Assembly: GCF_035046505.1 (NCBI RefSeq)
Contig: NC_089822.1
Coordinates: forward strand, 127,778,807 to 127,842,806
DNA: 64,000 bases
Direction of reading: 5' to 3'
DNA from: Tiliqua scincoides
Taxonomy: Eukaryota; Chordata; Lepidosauria; Squamata; Scincidae
Below the pieces are notes generated by a model that saw nothing but the letters and a program-made list of their open reading frames with translations, had not been told where the DNA came from and did not search any database. This document shows positions 23,001-30,392 of this stretch, piece after piece. How positions within the stretch are numbered: position 1 is the first letter of the stretch; each line of letters starts with the position of its first letter. Position numbers and translations under genes: made by a program.

Positions 23001-26000
23001 ATCAAACTGCAAGAGCAACAATGGAATATTCTAACACTAACTGGCTTATCCCCCCCCCCCCAAAGACCATCAAAGAAATATTCAGTTCCCTGGTCAGGAT
23101 CAAAAGACTGCATTTTCCTCCTGCCTTGCTTTGAGAGAGTTAGAAGAGATGCTTACCATATAAGCAACACAGGAGGATTTATACATCCTTTTGCCAGAGA
23201 AACAAGCTTCCACTGGAGAGACAGCAAATAAACACACATTTTAAATCTATAATGAGTGCTGACTGGAGGGCTAGAAGCAGCATAAATTTCTCTCCGGAGG
23301 TTTCCAGTTCAAGCTAAGGGCTGCCTCGAGCAATCAACCATTAAAACAAGACGTTAAGAGTTACTGCACAGTTTATTCTGATCATTTAGTTCTGAAGTTT
23401 CAATAAATTAAACTTCAATCAATTAAACTAGGTGTGCAATGTCCCAGATGGTCAGCATGATAGCAGGAGCATTGCCATAAAGATTTTATGGCTGCCAGGA
23501 CCCTGTAGAAGGGGTGGGGAGGGGGGCTCAGCAAGAGAGGCAAGAAACATGTCAGTGCCTGTATTATCTGCAAGGCAATTGGACAACCACATGGCTGTCA
23601 GGCCGCATGGGGATAGCACAGCTCACACATAAGGCAGACTTTCCTGGAAAGAGAGGAAGTACATCACTTGGATACAGATACCCCAGTCATACATTCCTCT
23701 AGACCTGCCTGTGAGAAGAGACACATGCTGCAAAGCAAAATGGCTCCCTGCATTTTTTTTGACCTGCATTTCTAGTATCAGTTGTAGCTCATTGGTTTTA
23801 GAAAGGGCCTTTTGGGCTCTTCCCACTACCCTAGAGCAGGGGTGCCCAAACCCCAGCCCGGGGGCCACTTGCGGCCCTCAGGGGCTCCCAATCAGACCCG
23901 TGGGGAGCCCCAGTCCCCAATGAGCCTCCGCTATTCCAGATTATTAGTTCCAGATAATTAGTCCAGATAATAATTCCAGATTATTAGTTCTCCCTGAGGT
24001 GGTCAGCCTGCTTTTGGGTTGCATAGATTAAAATTTGCAACTCAAATTAGCCAGGTCAAATAAAACACATTCACACCACGATGAAATCAGATTCCTTCTC
24101 TGCAAAATTGCTTTTGGATTAATTCTTAATAACATCTTTCTCACAAATTGGTCCGTCCCCCCACCCAGCCATGGAAAGCCATGAGTTTCTGGATCACGAA
24201 GACCACACTTTCAATGCCAATGGCATCAAGGCAGAAAAATGGGATGATAGCTGCTAGGTGATATCATAAGCACAGCGAAGATAGAAGTTAAAGGGAGTTG
24301 GTGCAAAAATTATAATAAAGAGGTAAAATCTTAAAGCTGATCAGAAAAGATGTGGGCAGATTGGTGGTGCCAATAAAGGGCAGCAAATCACAACGTTTTC
24401 TACTTATTATTATAGATTTTACCATAAGAATTAATTACAAAGATTAATTACTAATTACTATGAAGGATATGAGGATATCATTTGGATTTTCCTCCTCAGG
24501 CTTCATAGTATCTTGTGCTTGCCCTATAGCAGACTTTAGAAATCCTTCCTGGCATCCACAAGATGGTTAAGGCATTTCATTGACACTGTAGAAGCAACTG
24601 GCATTTATGATAATAGCATGGCATATATTTTAAACAGACTTGATTGATAAGCAGATGAATCCTTATAGCTGGTTCTTCAATGGTCAGAACTGGTCAGAAC
24701 AGAACAAGCCAAGAATCTATGGCTTGGAGGCCATATCAGATGCTTCAGGGTTTCCAGCCCAGCCTGCAAAGCAACTTATAAGGCAAAGGAATACCAAAAT
24801 GAAAATTGGACTCATTCACAAGATATCAGGAGAATATTCTTCAAAGTCTCCCAACAGGTAAAATTGTTTAAAAGGATTCTAAAACATGACAGATATAAAG
24901 GTATTAAACTTTCAAGCAAGATTAACTAGTTGCATAATGCCACTGTACATTACACGCTGGCACATCCTGGACCTAGGTGCACACATTCACCTAAATCCAT
25001 AGCTAGTGAAAGTTTACCTTCCCCAATTCATGAGCTATGAGAGAATCACAGCAAATCAAGAGTTTTGCAAAGAAATTTCTTGACAATCTTGAAAGACTTG
25101 TTCCACATTCGAATGACAGATTCAGTGTCAAAAGGTCTATTGGTGCAAATTTCCAGTACAGGCCATCAGTGACAGTGTTTATCAAAGTCTATTTGCCATG
25201 AGGACTATATGTCACCTATATGTCATTCAAGGATAGTGTTCCACCAAATACTTGTTGCTAGAAAGAGGACAAGTAAAAGATGACTATTGCCTTCAAGACC
25301 TGCTTGGGGGCTTCCTCAAAGCACCTTGTTGGCAACCAGGATGCTGGATGCTTTGCTCTGTTCCAGTAGGGTTATGGTCTTACCTGACAACTAAAGTTGC
25401 CAGCTTTTTTTTCTTCCTTCCCCGACTGGTTCCTTTAAAACCTACATACAGAAAAAACTTAAAGCTTTTCCCATTAGTTCATCTGCATTCCTGTCTGTCC
25501 TGCAGCTGTTAATGGTACAGACCTGTCAGGAAGAAGAAAAATGCAGCAACCCTGGTTTGGGTTTGTAGGAACCTAAAATTACAAGTAGGGGAAACTGTAT
25601 TTATAGTGGTCAAGTAAGTTTTTGATCATGGAACCTCTTTCACAAACTCATTCTTCAGTTATTTTCAGGCCTTCTACCTCCAGGGAATCTTTTTCATATG
25701 GACCTCAAAGGAGCCTCTATATTTTGCAAGGGATTCTGGGAGCATGCCATTGTGCAGTCCTATGCATGCCTACTCAGAAGCCCCATGGGGCTTACTCCCA
25801 AGAATGTGGGTACAGGATTGCAGCTCCAGAGTGCACTATCATTCGTGCAGGACCCTGATCAATCTTATTGAGCCTCACTACAGCTGGGAGAGAACAAAGA
25901 GGGCAGCCTAACACAGAGAACTCTCCAGCAACTGTACACTGCACATAAAATTGAAAAGCCATGGACAAGACCGCTTATTAGGAAATGTACGCACCACAAT

Positions 26001-27842
26001 CTTCTCATTGAAACACTAGCTGAAAACCACCCTGTATAAGGGGGCAGCCCTGTGTGCAAATGTATTTATATTCATGGTTACCAGATACAAAGGGGGACAG
26101 AGTACCTATCCCTTTAACCATTGTACAGAAGAGGGAATTTGAGCAGGTGCCGCTCAACATGGAAGGGTTTGAAAAGTTGCACCTGCCAACATTCCCTCTT
26201 CTATACAATGGTTAAAGGGAAAGGCATACTCTGTCCCCCTTTGTATCTGGTCACCCTATTTATATTAACCCATTTCTGCCCAGCCCACAGGTGTACATAT
26301 TTGATCCCTGTTACATATATGCACCTTGTATTGTATTGGCAACCTTCAGTCTCGAAAGACTATGGTATCGCGCTCTGAAAGGTGGTTCTGGCACAGCGTC
26401 TAGTGTGGCTGAAAAGGCCAATCTGGGAGTGACAATCCCTTCCACACCGGGAGCAAGTGCAGTCTGTCCCTGGTCTGTCACCCTAAACCCCACGCACCCC
26501 ATGAGGTTAACGGACCGTGGCGAGGCAACACCTTACTGGCTGGGGACTGCCCAGCTTAAGGCGGGCGGTAGCTGCCCAATGAGATGCAATGATCTCTCCC
26601 ACCGTCGGAAGCAGCCCCTGGCGTCATGCTCTACGCCAATCGAGCAAAGACTTATAACCGGTAAACTGCTGCTTCCCGTGTTGTGCCGACGCCGTATGGC
26701 GAAGTTGGAGTGTCCTCTCCAGTGCGCGAAGCCTGGGTAAAGAAGGTATGGAGGATAGGCTGTTACCCATGCAGCAAATCCCCCCTCTCTACGTCACTGG
26801 AATGGTCCAATGGAAAGGCAGAAGCCAATACGGTTGGTTCCAGCGGCGTTGGAATATATGCACCATTGGGCAGAAATGGGCAGAGAGAGTCTATGGAACA
26901 TCTCTGTAGGTACCCAATCAGCAGCAGGTTAAGTATTCTTCTTATCCTGTGTTTTCAAGTAAGGCTGAATATTATATATTACATTACAGCAGTTAAGAAC
27001 ATAAGCCCTGCTGGATCAGGGCAAAGGTCCACCTAGTCCAGCTTCTTGCATCTCACAGTGGGCCCCACACACAAGAGAACGTTGGCATTGTCATAATTCT
27101 TCAGCTACAATTAAATTTCTAGAAGCATCTCTGCACCTAAAGGTTTGATTCTTGGTGGGGATGTGGCTCACTGGAGGGGATGTGGCTCAACCATCTTTTG
27201 GGGTTGCCAACCCAAAGGTTTGCCTGCCTGCGCATGCCTATATGTCCTGCCTATGGTTGGCTGACTTAAGAACAGCCCTGCTGGATCAGGCCCAGGGCCC
27301 ATCTAGTCCAGCTTCCTGTATCTCACAGTGGCCCACCAGTTGCCTCCAGAAGCACACAAGACAGCAAGACACAACCTGCGTCCTGGTGCCCTGTCCTTAG
27401 AGCTTACTTGGGAGTAGATCCACATAGGATAGGCCTAAAAGGCTCATCCCAGCCATTTCACAGGCTGCAATCCTATCCAGTCTTACCTGGGAGTAAGCCC
27501 CATTGACTACAATGGGCTTTACTACTGAATAGACAATCCTAGGATTGGGCTGTCAGCTGATGCCACACAGACTAGAGAGGCGAGGGAGGGAGACTCAGAG
27601 GCAGCCCTGGGCTCCTCTGTCAGGCCCCAAGTGAGGGAGGCGCCCCCCGCCCCACGAAGGGAGCAGGCCCGAGGAGCCTCCAAGGGCCGCCTGGAGCTCT
27701 TCCCCGCCTCCCACCAGGCGCCGAGGCCCAGCCCAGGCCCAAGAAGGTCACCTACAGGAACCTGCCCGTCTCCATGGCAACGGCGCGCGCCCCTACAGTT
27801 CTCCCTCGCCCCTCCAGCTCCTACCAGGATCACCGCCTCCAT
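5052..27842 (-). CDS. COPZ1: COPZ1, coatomer subunit zeta-1 (nine coding exons)
   Basis: Coatomer zeta is a small longin-fold subunit of the F-subcomplex of the COPI coat. It pairs with gamma-COP on Golgi membranes and supports retrograde Golgi-to-ER traffic. Nine exons on the minus strand (27842-27825, 15505-15437, 14434-14353, 10164-10073, 8893-8838, 6703-6626, 6370-6319, 5807-5769, 5099-5052) total 534 nt, giving 177 residues, the same length as mammalian COPZ1. Each has GT-AG borders and the phases join. Recognisable stretches are [75 protein letters not shown] and the C-terminal [10 protein letters not shown]. Differences from the human protein that I recall are few and mild (for example an Ala-to-Val at residue 15). 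The start at 27842 gives MEAVIL, as in mammals, with A at -3. Intron 1 is 12.3 kb and contains MIR148B. Confidence 0.97.
5769..5807 (-). CDS. COPZ1: COPZ1 coding exon 8
   Basis: A 39-nt exon of 13 codons, residues 150-162: [13 protein letters not shown]. The acceptor is atttcag and the donor gtatgt. Confidence 0.94.
6075..6225 (+). repeat. SINE body fragment in a COPZ1 intron
   Basis: Carries the words 'ggctgggaaagacctgtat', 'gagagccattgccaagtcag' and 'gagctagatgggccagtgg', seen in tRNA-SINE bodies; a minus-strand relative is at 61.6 kb. Confidence 0.55.
6319..6370 (-). CDS. COPZ1: COPZ1 coding exon 7
   Basis: Residues 132-149: [17 protein letters not shown]. The acceptor is cttacag and the donor gtgagt. 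Confidence 0.95.
6626..6703 (-). CDS. COPZ1: COPZ1 coding exon 6
   Basis: Residues 106-131 plus two bases of Gly132: [19 protein letters not shown], then DEIVDG. The run of six cytosines at 6625-6630 holds the exon end and the donor, and the frame fixes the donor at 6625. Confidence 0.96.
7081..7240. repeat. hAT-type MITE end fragment
   Basis: Begins gcagtggttctcgaac, the usual hAT end, and is followed directly by a palindromic MITE copy. The other end was not found. Confidence 0.4.
7241..7330. repeat. palindromic short MITE, copy 1
   Basis: Ends are gcaatcctaacc and ggttaggattgtgc. The arms hold gagagtaagccccattga and its complement-like aggacttacttctgagtag, so the copy folds into one hairpin of about 85 nt. 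Confidence 0.75.
7445..7533. repeat. palindromic short MITE, copy 2
   Basis: Same structure as copy 1: ctgcagtcctaac at one end, gctaggattgtgcc at the other, with the gggagtaagtccca arm between. Confidence 0.72.
7726..7801. repeat. palindromic short MITE, copy 3
   Basis: Carries ctattcagaagtaagtccca, then caatggggcttactcccag and aggactgcagcc. The left end is shorter than in copy 1. Confidence 0.65.
8347..8424. repeat. palindromic short MITE, decayed copy
   Basis: Starts gttgcaatcctagtcac and keeps a worn central arm; the right end has lost most of its match. Confidence 0.4.
8476..8548 (+). repeat. L2-type LINE or SINE tail
   Basis: Contains 'tgtaaactgctttgtgaac' followed by a tatgtattgttaataata tail, the 3' end shared by L2 and its partner SINEs. 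Confidence 0.5.
8838..8893 (-). CDS. COPZ1: COPZ1 coding exon 5
   Basis: Residues 88-105 plus two bases of Arg106: [18 protein letters not shown]. The acceptor is ttccag and the donor gtagga. Confidence 0.97.
9378..9765 (+). repeat. tRNA-derived SINE with L2-like tail
   Basis: A box-like and B box-like segments (gtctagagggtagagcc; ggtcgccagtttgaggcc) suggest a pol III promoter. The body ends 'taaaccgccttgaa', 'aaaggcggtatataaata' and a (att)n run, the L2 type of 3' tail. Confidence 0.7.
10073..10164 (-). CDS. COPZ1: COPZ1 coding exon 4
   Basis: Completes Ser57 and codes residues 58-87: [19 protein letters not shown], then [11 protein letters not shown]. This is the central longin-fold strand region. 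The donor is gtacgt. Confidence 0.97.
10436..11160. mobile_element. mariner-like element, interrupted by a LINE
   Basis: The ends are inverted: ggtgtcaaaaaaaatgtacc near 10441 and gtacattttctgagacaccc near 11135-11154. The fragment at 10495-10620 could derive from the C-terminal part of a mariner transposase frame, but the match is weak. The middle is split by the LINE copy at 10630-11021. Confidence 0.5.
10630..11021 (-). mobile_element. 5'-truncated LINE with 11-bp target duplication
   Basis: The direct repeat tcaagcacttg flanks it (10619-10629 and 11022-11032). The minus strand codes a LINE C-terminus: [19 protein letters not shown], then [20 protein letters not shown] and WRQAV, a tail found in non-LTR reverse transcriptase proteins. 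The 3' end reads gactgaaggttgccaac, shared with the 5S-type SINEs at 60.7 and 63.7 kb. Confidence 0.8.
11795..12003 (+). repeat. tRNA-derived squamate SINE
   Basis: Head 'aggatggtgtagtgattctggg' (A box region), gatccaggttgtttcc (worn B box), body 'gtgatcttgggccagtcacc' and 'gttgtgaggacaaaa', tail 'ctccttggagaaagggcagt' then ataaaa. The order matches tRNA-headed SINEs common in squamates. Confidence 0.7.
12079..12592 (-). mobile_element. CR1 LINE, 3' end fragment
   Basis: Reads from aacataagaacagccccac on the left, the CR1 3' end, to 'ctaggctgaagaggcccaaac'. The minus strand codes [20 protein letters not shown] and [11 protein letters not shown], matching the CR1 C-terminus seen at 40.6 kb. 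Confidence 0.85.
12593..12860 (-). repeat. ancient L2 LINE fragment
   Basis: Words such as 'gtcttggctgggttgagtttc', 'tgtcatcaacatattgatgac' and 'ccaagttgacctc' match the antisense L2 3' region as I know it. A 20-bp stretch (ttgcccttatccaatccat) is duplicated in tandem. Confidence 0.5.
12861..14352. other. COPZ1 intron 3 stretch without a recognised feature
   Basis: Apart from the exon at its right edge I see no gene, RNA or clear repeat. A run of CA/GT-poor unique sequence with several chance frames. Confidence 0.5.
14353..14434 (-). CDS. COPZ1: COPZ1 coding exon 3
   Basis: Residues 30-56 plus the first base of Ser57. It reads [20 protein letters not shown] and then NKTHRTD. The donor gtacgt lies at 14352-14347. 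Confidence 0.96.
14775..14910 (+). repeat. L2/SINE 3' tail fragment
   Basis: Contains 'taaccactttgtgaa', 'gaaaagcggtatataaatac' and a (taa)n tail. Confidence 0.55.
15437..15505 (-). CDS. COPZ1: COPZ1 coding exon 2
   Basis: 23 codons, residues 7-29, from EPSLYTVKV to RLFAK. The acceptor is ttttgcag and the donor gtaagc; phase 0 on both sides. Confidence 0.96.
16280..16480 (-). repeat. tRNA-derived squamate SINE, reversed
   Basis: Reverse complement of the 11.8-kb type: 'ggtcacccaatcagcttcat', then cagttcaaatccaacactc (B box region) and 'ctaaacctcactggc' (head). Confidence 0.6.
17006..17460. mobile_element. hAT-type nonautonomous transposon
   Basis: The ends cagtggttcctaatc and ttgggaaccactg are inverted. 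It is flanked by atttaaac and atctaaac (7 of 8 match), a typical 8-bp hAT duplication. The interior repeats ggtggtcc words and is noncoding. Confidence 0.75.
17461..18053. other. COPZ1 intron 1 stretch without a gene
   Basis: Contains a (ga)n run at about 17574-17589 and a (attc)n run near 17704-17720. Nothing else recognised. Confidence 0.5.
18059..18463 (+). repeat. left LTR of the HNRNPM-bearing element
   Basis: 405 bp, TG...CA. It holds tataaggagc at about 18210, a possible TATA-like signal, and is followed two bases later by the primer-binding site. Confidence 0.9.
18533..19759 (+). CDS. 408-codon frame: leader fused to HNRNPM RRM2 and Gly/Met-rich region
   Basis: The frame starts 50 bp after the primer-binding site. 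Residues 1 to about 140 are a Trp- and Leu-rich start, then a charged helix ([19 protein letters not shown]). I do not recognise this part; position suggests a gag-derived leader. From about residue 143 ([14 protein letters not shown]) the sequence follows host hnRNP M: an RRM with VFVANL as RNP2-like strand and RGIGTVTF as RNP1, then [20 protein letters not shown], then [15 protein letters not shown] and a degenerate run of the Gly/Met/Arg repeats. hnRNP M is a nuclear pre-mRNA-binding splicing factor. No introns interrupt this part, so it came through a spliced RNA. It is fused in frame and clearly diverged from the vertebrate hnRNP M I know. Whether it is translated is unknown. Confidence 0.8.
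   Translation: MDLWQIWEALDLAVWKANAPALLWNVWATLSILWTIFQLVQYMGGLIKYGILSLKRLRGSGGEDVEKRILREEVAKLKGLICIEREKNLTYVKAFANAQKDIKAAESLYKAQAGRLVELKCRSGLEIKGWGCRSSKEGLFDSFQAGRLGSTVFVANLKYKVGWKKLKDVFSMAGVVVRADIFKDKDGRSRGIGTVTFEQVIEAVQAISMFNGQLLFGRQMHVKMDERALPNRDCSPPEQPQQLPHGLGGIGMGLGPGGRPINANHLTKGLEIGNLGPGTTGMEGLNFRMNKMGGMEGPFHGMESLGHYPPRMGLGRMNKMGFAAGGGFERDSPRNGMGMPHSIGDALERGTDGSGGASMPAINRMASGLNCRTTGIDRLPSGMGHDIDQMGTRMDWTVWELQQPIWKR
19836..20240 (+). repeat. right LTR of the HNRNPM-bearing element
   Basis: 405 bp, read as identical to the left LTR, preceded by the purine-rich aaggggtgga and followed by the cagca target copy. Confidence 0.9.
20528..20624 (-). ncRNA. MIR148B: microRNA precursor mir-148b in COPZ1 intron 1
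   Basis: The minus strand reads as a hairpin. The 3p arm at 20568-20547 equals the 22-nt mature miR-148b-3p I know from mammals, starting TCAGTGCATCACAG. The 5p arm at 20607-20584, starting GAAGTTCTGTTATACACTC, differs from the human star strand at about two bases near its 3' end. In mammals this microRNA also lies in COPZ1 intron 1 on the sense strand, which supports both calls. It is probably cut from the COPZ1 primary transcript. The miR-148/152 family represses, among others, DNMT1 and HLA-G-type targets in mammals; targets here are unknown. Confidence 0.95.
21045..22250 (+). mobile_element. CR1 LINE, 5'-truncated
   Basis: Codes the end of a reverse transcriptase and the CR1 C-terminus: [28 protein letters not shown], then [20 protein letters not shown] and [16 protein letters not shown]. 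It ends with 'gactagatgggcctacggcc' and a ttatgt/gttatgttc tail typical of CR1. Internal stops show it is dead. Confidence 0.9.
22251..23836. other. COPZ1 intron 1 stretch without a gene
   Basis: Only simple features seen: an A-rich (aaac)n run near 22495-22515 and a C run near 23050-23060. No coding or RNA gene recognised. Confidence 0.45.
23837..23940. repeat. hAT-type MITE end fragment
   Basis: Begins gcaggggtgcccaaacccc and continues with 'gggggccacttgcggccctc', the left end of the 28.73-kb element. The right end is missing. Confidence 0.5.
23941..25750. other. COPZ1 intron 1 stretch without a recognised feature
   Basis: AT-rich. A small tandem repeat of the word ccagattattagt lies at 23936-23990. 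No gene seen. Confidence 0.45.
25756..25825. repeat. palindromic short MITE, shortened copy
   Basis: Reads cagtcctatgcatgcctact, a short arm, then catggggcttactcccaag and caggattgcagc. Confidence 0.6.
26073..26256. repeat. foldback MITE with arms of about 75 nt
   Basis: The left arm starts ggttaccagatacaaagggg and the right arm ends cccctttgtatctggtcacc. Both arms also share 'ctttaaccattgta' and 'agagggaat', roughly 88 percent alike, with only a short spacer. A 10-bp direct repeat tatttatatt flanks it (26063-26072, 26257-26266). A half copy of the same family lies near 36.40-36.46 kb. Confidence 0.75.
26326..26853 (-). mobile_element. LINE copy with internal deletion and 11-bp target duplication
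   Basis: Flanked by atatatgcacc (26315-26325, 26854-26864). The 3' end (left) matches the LINE at 10630, including gcaaccttcagtctcgaaag. From about 26483 the sequence changes to a GC-rich block that may be the 5' region of the same LINE. It sits in another element whose ends, cccatttctgcccag and tgggcagaaatggg (about 26268 and 26866-26880), are inverted. Confidence 0.7.
26995..27063 (-). repeat. CR1 3' end fragment
   Basis: aagaacataagccctgctgg, then 'cacctagtccagcttcttgc'. Confidence 0.75.
27264..27397 (-). repeat. CR1 3' end fragment
   Basis: cttaagaacagccctgctgg, then 'catctagtccagcttcctgt' and 'ctcacagtggcccaccag'. Confidence 0.8.
27463..27551. repeat. palindromic short MITE at the edge of the CpG island
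   Basis: ggctgcaatcctatcc at the left, caatcctaggattgggct at the right, and the central gagtaagccccattgac arm. A half copy (cttacttgggagtagatcc) precedes it at 27404-27433. Confidence 0.75.
27825..27842 (-). CDS. COPZ1: COPZ1 coding exon 1
   Basis: Encodes MEAVIL and ends at a gtagga donor. It lies in the CpG-rich island. Only six residues are coded before the long intron, as in the mammalian gene. Confidence 0.93.
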
Positions 27843-28289
27843 CTTGGTCGCCCCGATGCCGACGTGGAGCAGCAGCAGCGGCGGCTTCACAGCATTGGCT
27901 GACCCCACGCCAATCCTTTCCGTAGGTCCCGCCTCCGCCCCTCCAGGAGACTGCTCATTGGCCGACTCCTCACTTCCTCGTCTGACCTGCCCGTCCCGCC
28001 TTCGTGCCTCTTGTCAGCTAGGCTACCGCCTCTCCCCGCCCCGCCCCCGAGAAGGCCGCGAGCTTCCAGCGAGAGGGCGTGGCTTACCTGGAAACCCCGC
28101 CTCTGTCCGTGATTCGAGAACAAGGCTGTCCGTCACTTGTTTCCTAGGAAGGCAGTTAACGGAAAAATTCGAGCGGTTTCCATGGTGACTAGGGAAGCGC
28201 TCAGGCCGTTCTGTTTCTGGCTAACGATTGGGCGAGCCGTAGGCACGTGATCGGAAAAGCAAGTCCGTTTCCTGCAGACGTGGAGCAAG

Positions 28290-28312
28290 CGTGGGGGCGG
28301 GGCTATAAAAGA
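28290..28312 (+). promoter_or_regulatory. plus-strand GC box and TATA box, possible divergent promoter
   Basis: A gggggcgggg box is followed at once by ctataaaag (28303-28311) on the plus strand, pointing away from COPZ1. A transcript would start near 28.34 kb. It might feed an upstream untranslated exon of the PARP-like gene or a noncoding divergent RNA. Use is inferred from sequence only. Confidence 0.35.
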
Positions 28313-28397
28313 TGGGGGGGTGAACTCTGCCCCTGGGGGTTACCCTGGCCTTCAGTGTCTCTGTTTCCAGAGTTAACAGTTCCTAACAGGAAACTAA

Positions 28398-28487
28398 GGC
28401 CACAATCCTATCCACACTTGCCTGGGAGTAAGCCCCATTGACTGTAAAAGAACTTACTTCTGAGTAGACATGCATAGGGTTGGGCCC
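28398..28487. repeat. palindromic short MITE, tandem copy A
   Basis: cacaatcctatccacac to atagggttgggcc with both arms present. Confidence 0.78.
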
Positions 28488-28490
28488 TGA

Positions 28491-28578
28491 GGCTGCAGTC
28501 CTATCCACACTTTCCTGGGAGTAAGCCCCACTGACTATAATGGGATTTCCTTCTGAGTAGACATGGATAGGATTGGGT
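28491..28578. repeat. palindromic short MITE, tandem copy B
   Basis: ggctgcagtcctatccac to ggataggattgggttc. Starts within a few bases of the end of copy A. Confidence 0.78.
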
Positions 28579-28584
28579 TCTGAC

Positions 28585-28674
28585 AGCCCAATCCTAGCCA
28601 TATCTACTAAGTAGGAAGTCCCACTGTAGTCAATGGAGCTTACTCCCAGGTAAGTGTGGATAGGACTGCAGCCC
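28585..28674. repeat. palindromic short MITE, tandem copy C
   Basis: agcccaatcctagcc to gataggactgcagcc. Opposite in orientation to copies A and B, judged from its unequal ends. Confidence 0.72.
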
Positions 28675-28730
28675 CAGCAGATGGGGGCCTCCCAGTTAGA
28701 ACCTGAACCACAGCTACCCGTAATATAGAT

Positions 28731-29280
28731 CAGGGATGCCCAAACCCTGGCCCTGGGGCCACTTGCGGCCCTTGAGGCCTCTCAATGCGGCCCTCAGGGA
28801 GCCTCCAGTCTCCAATGAACTTCTGGCCCTCCAGAGATTTGTTGGAGCCCTCATTGGCCCGACGCGACTGCTCTCAGCCTGAGGGCAACTGTTTGACCTC
28901 TTCTGTGAGCTGTGGGATGAGGGCTCCCTCCACTGCTTGCTGTTTCATGTCTGTGATGCAGTAGCAGCAGCAAAGGAAAGGCCAGCCTTGCTTTGTGCAA
29001 GGCCTTTTATAGGCCTTGAGCTATTGCAAGACCTTCATTCATTCATCGGGTAGATGGGACTCGTTAGCCTGGGAAGGCAGCTCATCTGAGAGAAGGAAAA
29101 CTCTGATCCCAAACCTCCACTGCCTTGTGGCTACATCCAGTAATGGAAAAGGCTTCAGGAGTCAACCTTGAGGCAAAATCCAGAGGCAGTTCATGGCTGA
29201 ACACAGTCACATTCTGGCAACTCCTGCGACGCCACTGGAACCAACTGTATTGGCTTCTGCCTTTCCATTGGACACCCCTG
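28731..29280. mobile_element. hAT-type nonautonomous transposon (550 bp)
   Basis: Ends cagggatgcccaaaccc and ttggacacccctg are inverted; flanks atatagat and atatagag match at 7 of 8 bases. No transposase frame inside. Confidence 0.78.
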
Positions 29281-29349
29281 ATATAGAGTACCACTATATT
29301 ATTACTGTTGCAGTCAGAACTGTTTGGGCTTAATGTCCATGGTCTGTGA

Positions 29350-29686
29350 CAGTGTTTCTCAACCAGTGGTTCTGGTTCCACTGGTGGTACTGGAGGTGGT
29401 GTCTGGTGGTACATCTGGGACCCCCAGATCCCTGCTGCCCAGCAGCGAGACTAGCATCAGTAGGAAGCTCAGCTCAGCAGGCAAGAGCTCCAGCGTGCTC
29501 TTTTTGCGTGCTCAACAAAGCCCTCCTATCTACCCTCATCTTCTTACCAGTGTTTGTCACATTGTGTCTGACCTCCCAATCTAAAAGTAACTGGTGATGA
29601 CATTGTTGCCAGTTACTTGTAGTTGTACTTCCCATAGGTGGACCATGTGAAGTGGTGTAGTGGGGGACAAATGTTGAGAAGCGCAG
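29350..29686. mobile_element. hAT-type MITE nested in the Penelope-like terminal segment
   Basis: Ends cagtgtttctcaacc and gttgagaagcgcag are inverted; flanks gtctgtga and gtctatga (7 of 8). Removing it leaves the left terminal segment continuous with its inverted partner. Confidence 0.75.
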
Positions 29687-30083
29687 GTCTATGAAGATTT
29701 TCATTTTCCTAATATTTTGCTCGCAACTATGGTGGGCATTTTCAAAGGACTAGAGGTGAGAATCAGTCTGTTTGTCTCACCCCAGAGCAACTGACAATAA
29801 TTGTCCACTTATCTTGTTCACCAGGTGTTCCTTAAAGGACTATGATCCTTTATGATTTATTTATTACTGATCAAGAGATCAATGCAATTCCACTGGCAGA
29901 ATGTTTCACAGGCAACAGAACAGTTTGATTCAAGGATAAAAGTATTCCCCCCAATAGATAAGGAATGTAATGGACCACATAGGTAGGATTCTGCAGAAGG
30001 CAAATTTGAGACCAATCTTTAAGCCCAATTAGAAAATATGGCAGAAATTACAATCAGCAAAAGACTCAACGGACCCCCTCTCC

Positions 30084-30392
30084 TTGGCAGGGGTTTATAG
30101 AATCCCATGTGGTTGTGGTCAAGTATACATAGGCACCACAAGAAGGAGCGCAAACACCAGGGTAAAAGAACATGAGAGGCACTGTTGGTTGCTACAGGTT
30201 GATAAATCAGCAGTGGCTGAACACGTGGCAGAGACAGGCCACAGGATGGATTTTCAACATACACAAATATTGACTACAACTACGCAATACCACTCAAATT
30301 TACAGGGAAGTGAAAGAGATACAAAACACCATAACAGAAAGGAGAAGACTTTGAGCAACTTTGAACAGTTATTGTCAGTTGCTCTGGAGTGA
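30084..30392 (+). pseudogene. GIY-YIG endonuclease fragment of a Penelope-like element
   Basis: Reads GVYRIPCGCGQVYIGTTRRS, then RVKEHERHC and AVAEHVAETGHRMDF. The Y-x9-YIG spacing, the Cys pair before YIG and the conserved R and H/E residues fit the Penelope type of GIY-YIG nuclease. It is a 3' remnant, cut off from its reverse transcriptase. Confidence 0.75.

Larger units (their letters stand above)
27600..28330. promoter_or_regulatory. COPZ1: CpG-island promoter of COPZ1
   Basis: This block is clearly richer in G+C and in CG steps than its AT-richer surroundings and contains the first COPZ1 exon. CCGCCC/GGGCGG boxes occur around 27930-28050 and at 28294. The minus-strand leader before the ATG at 27842 is GC-rich, and no minus-strand TATA box was seen. 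Confidence 0.75.

Noticed and set aside
27522-28188. Long frames on both strands in the CpG island
   Set aside because: Stop-poor because of high GC. Only the six COPZ1 codons with a splice donor match a known protein.
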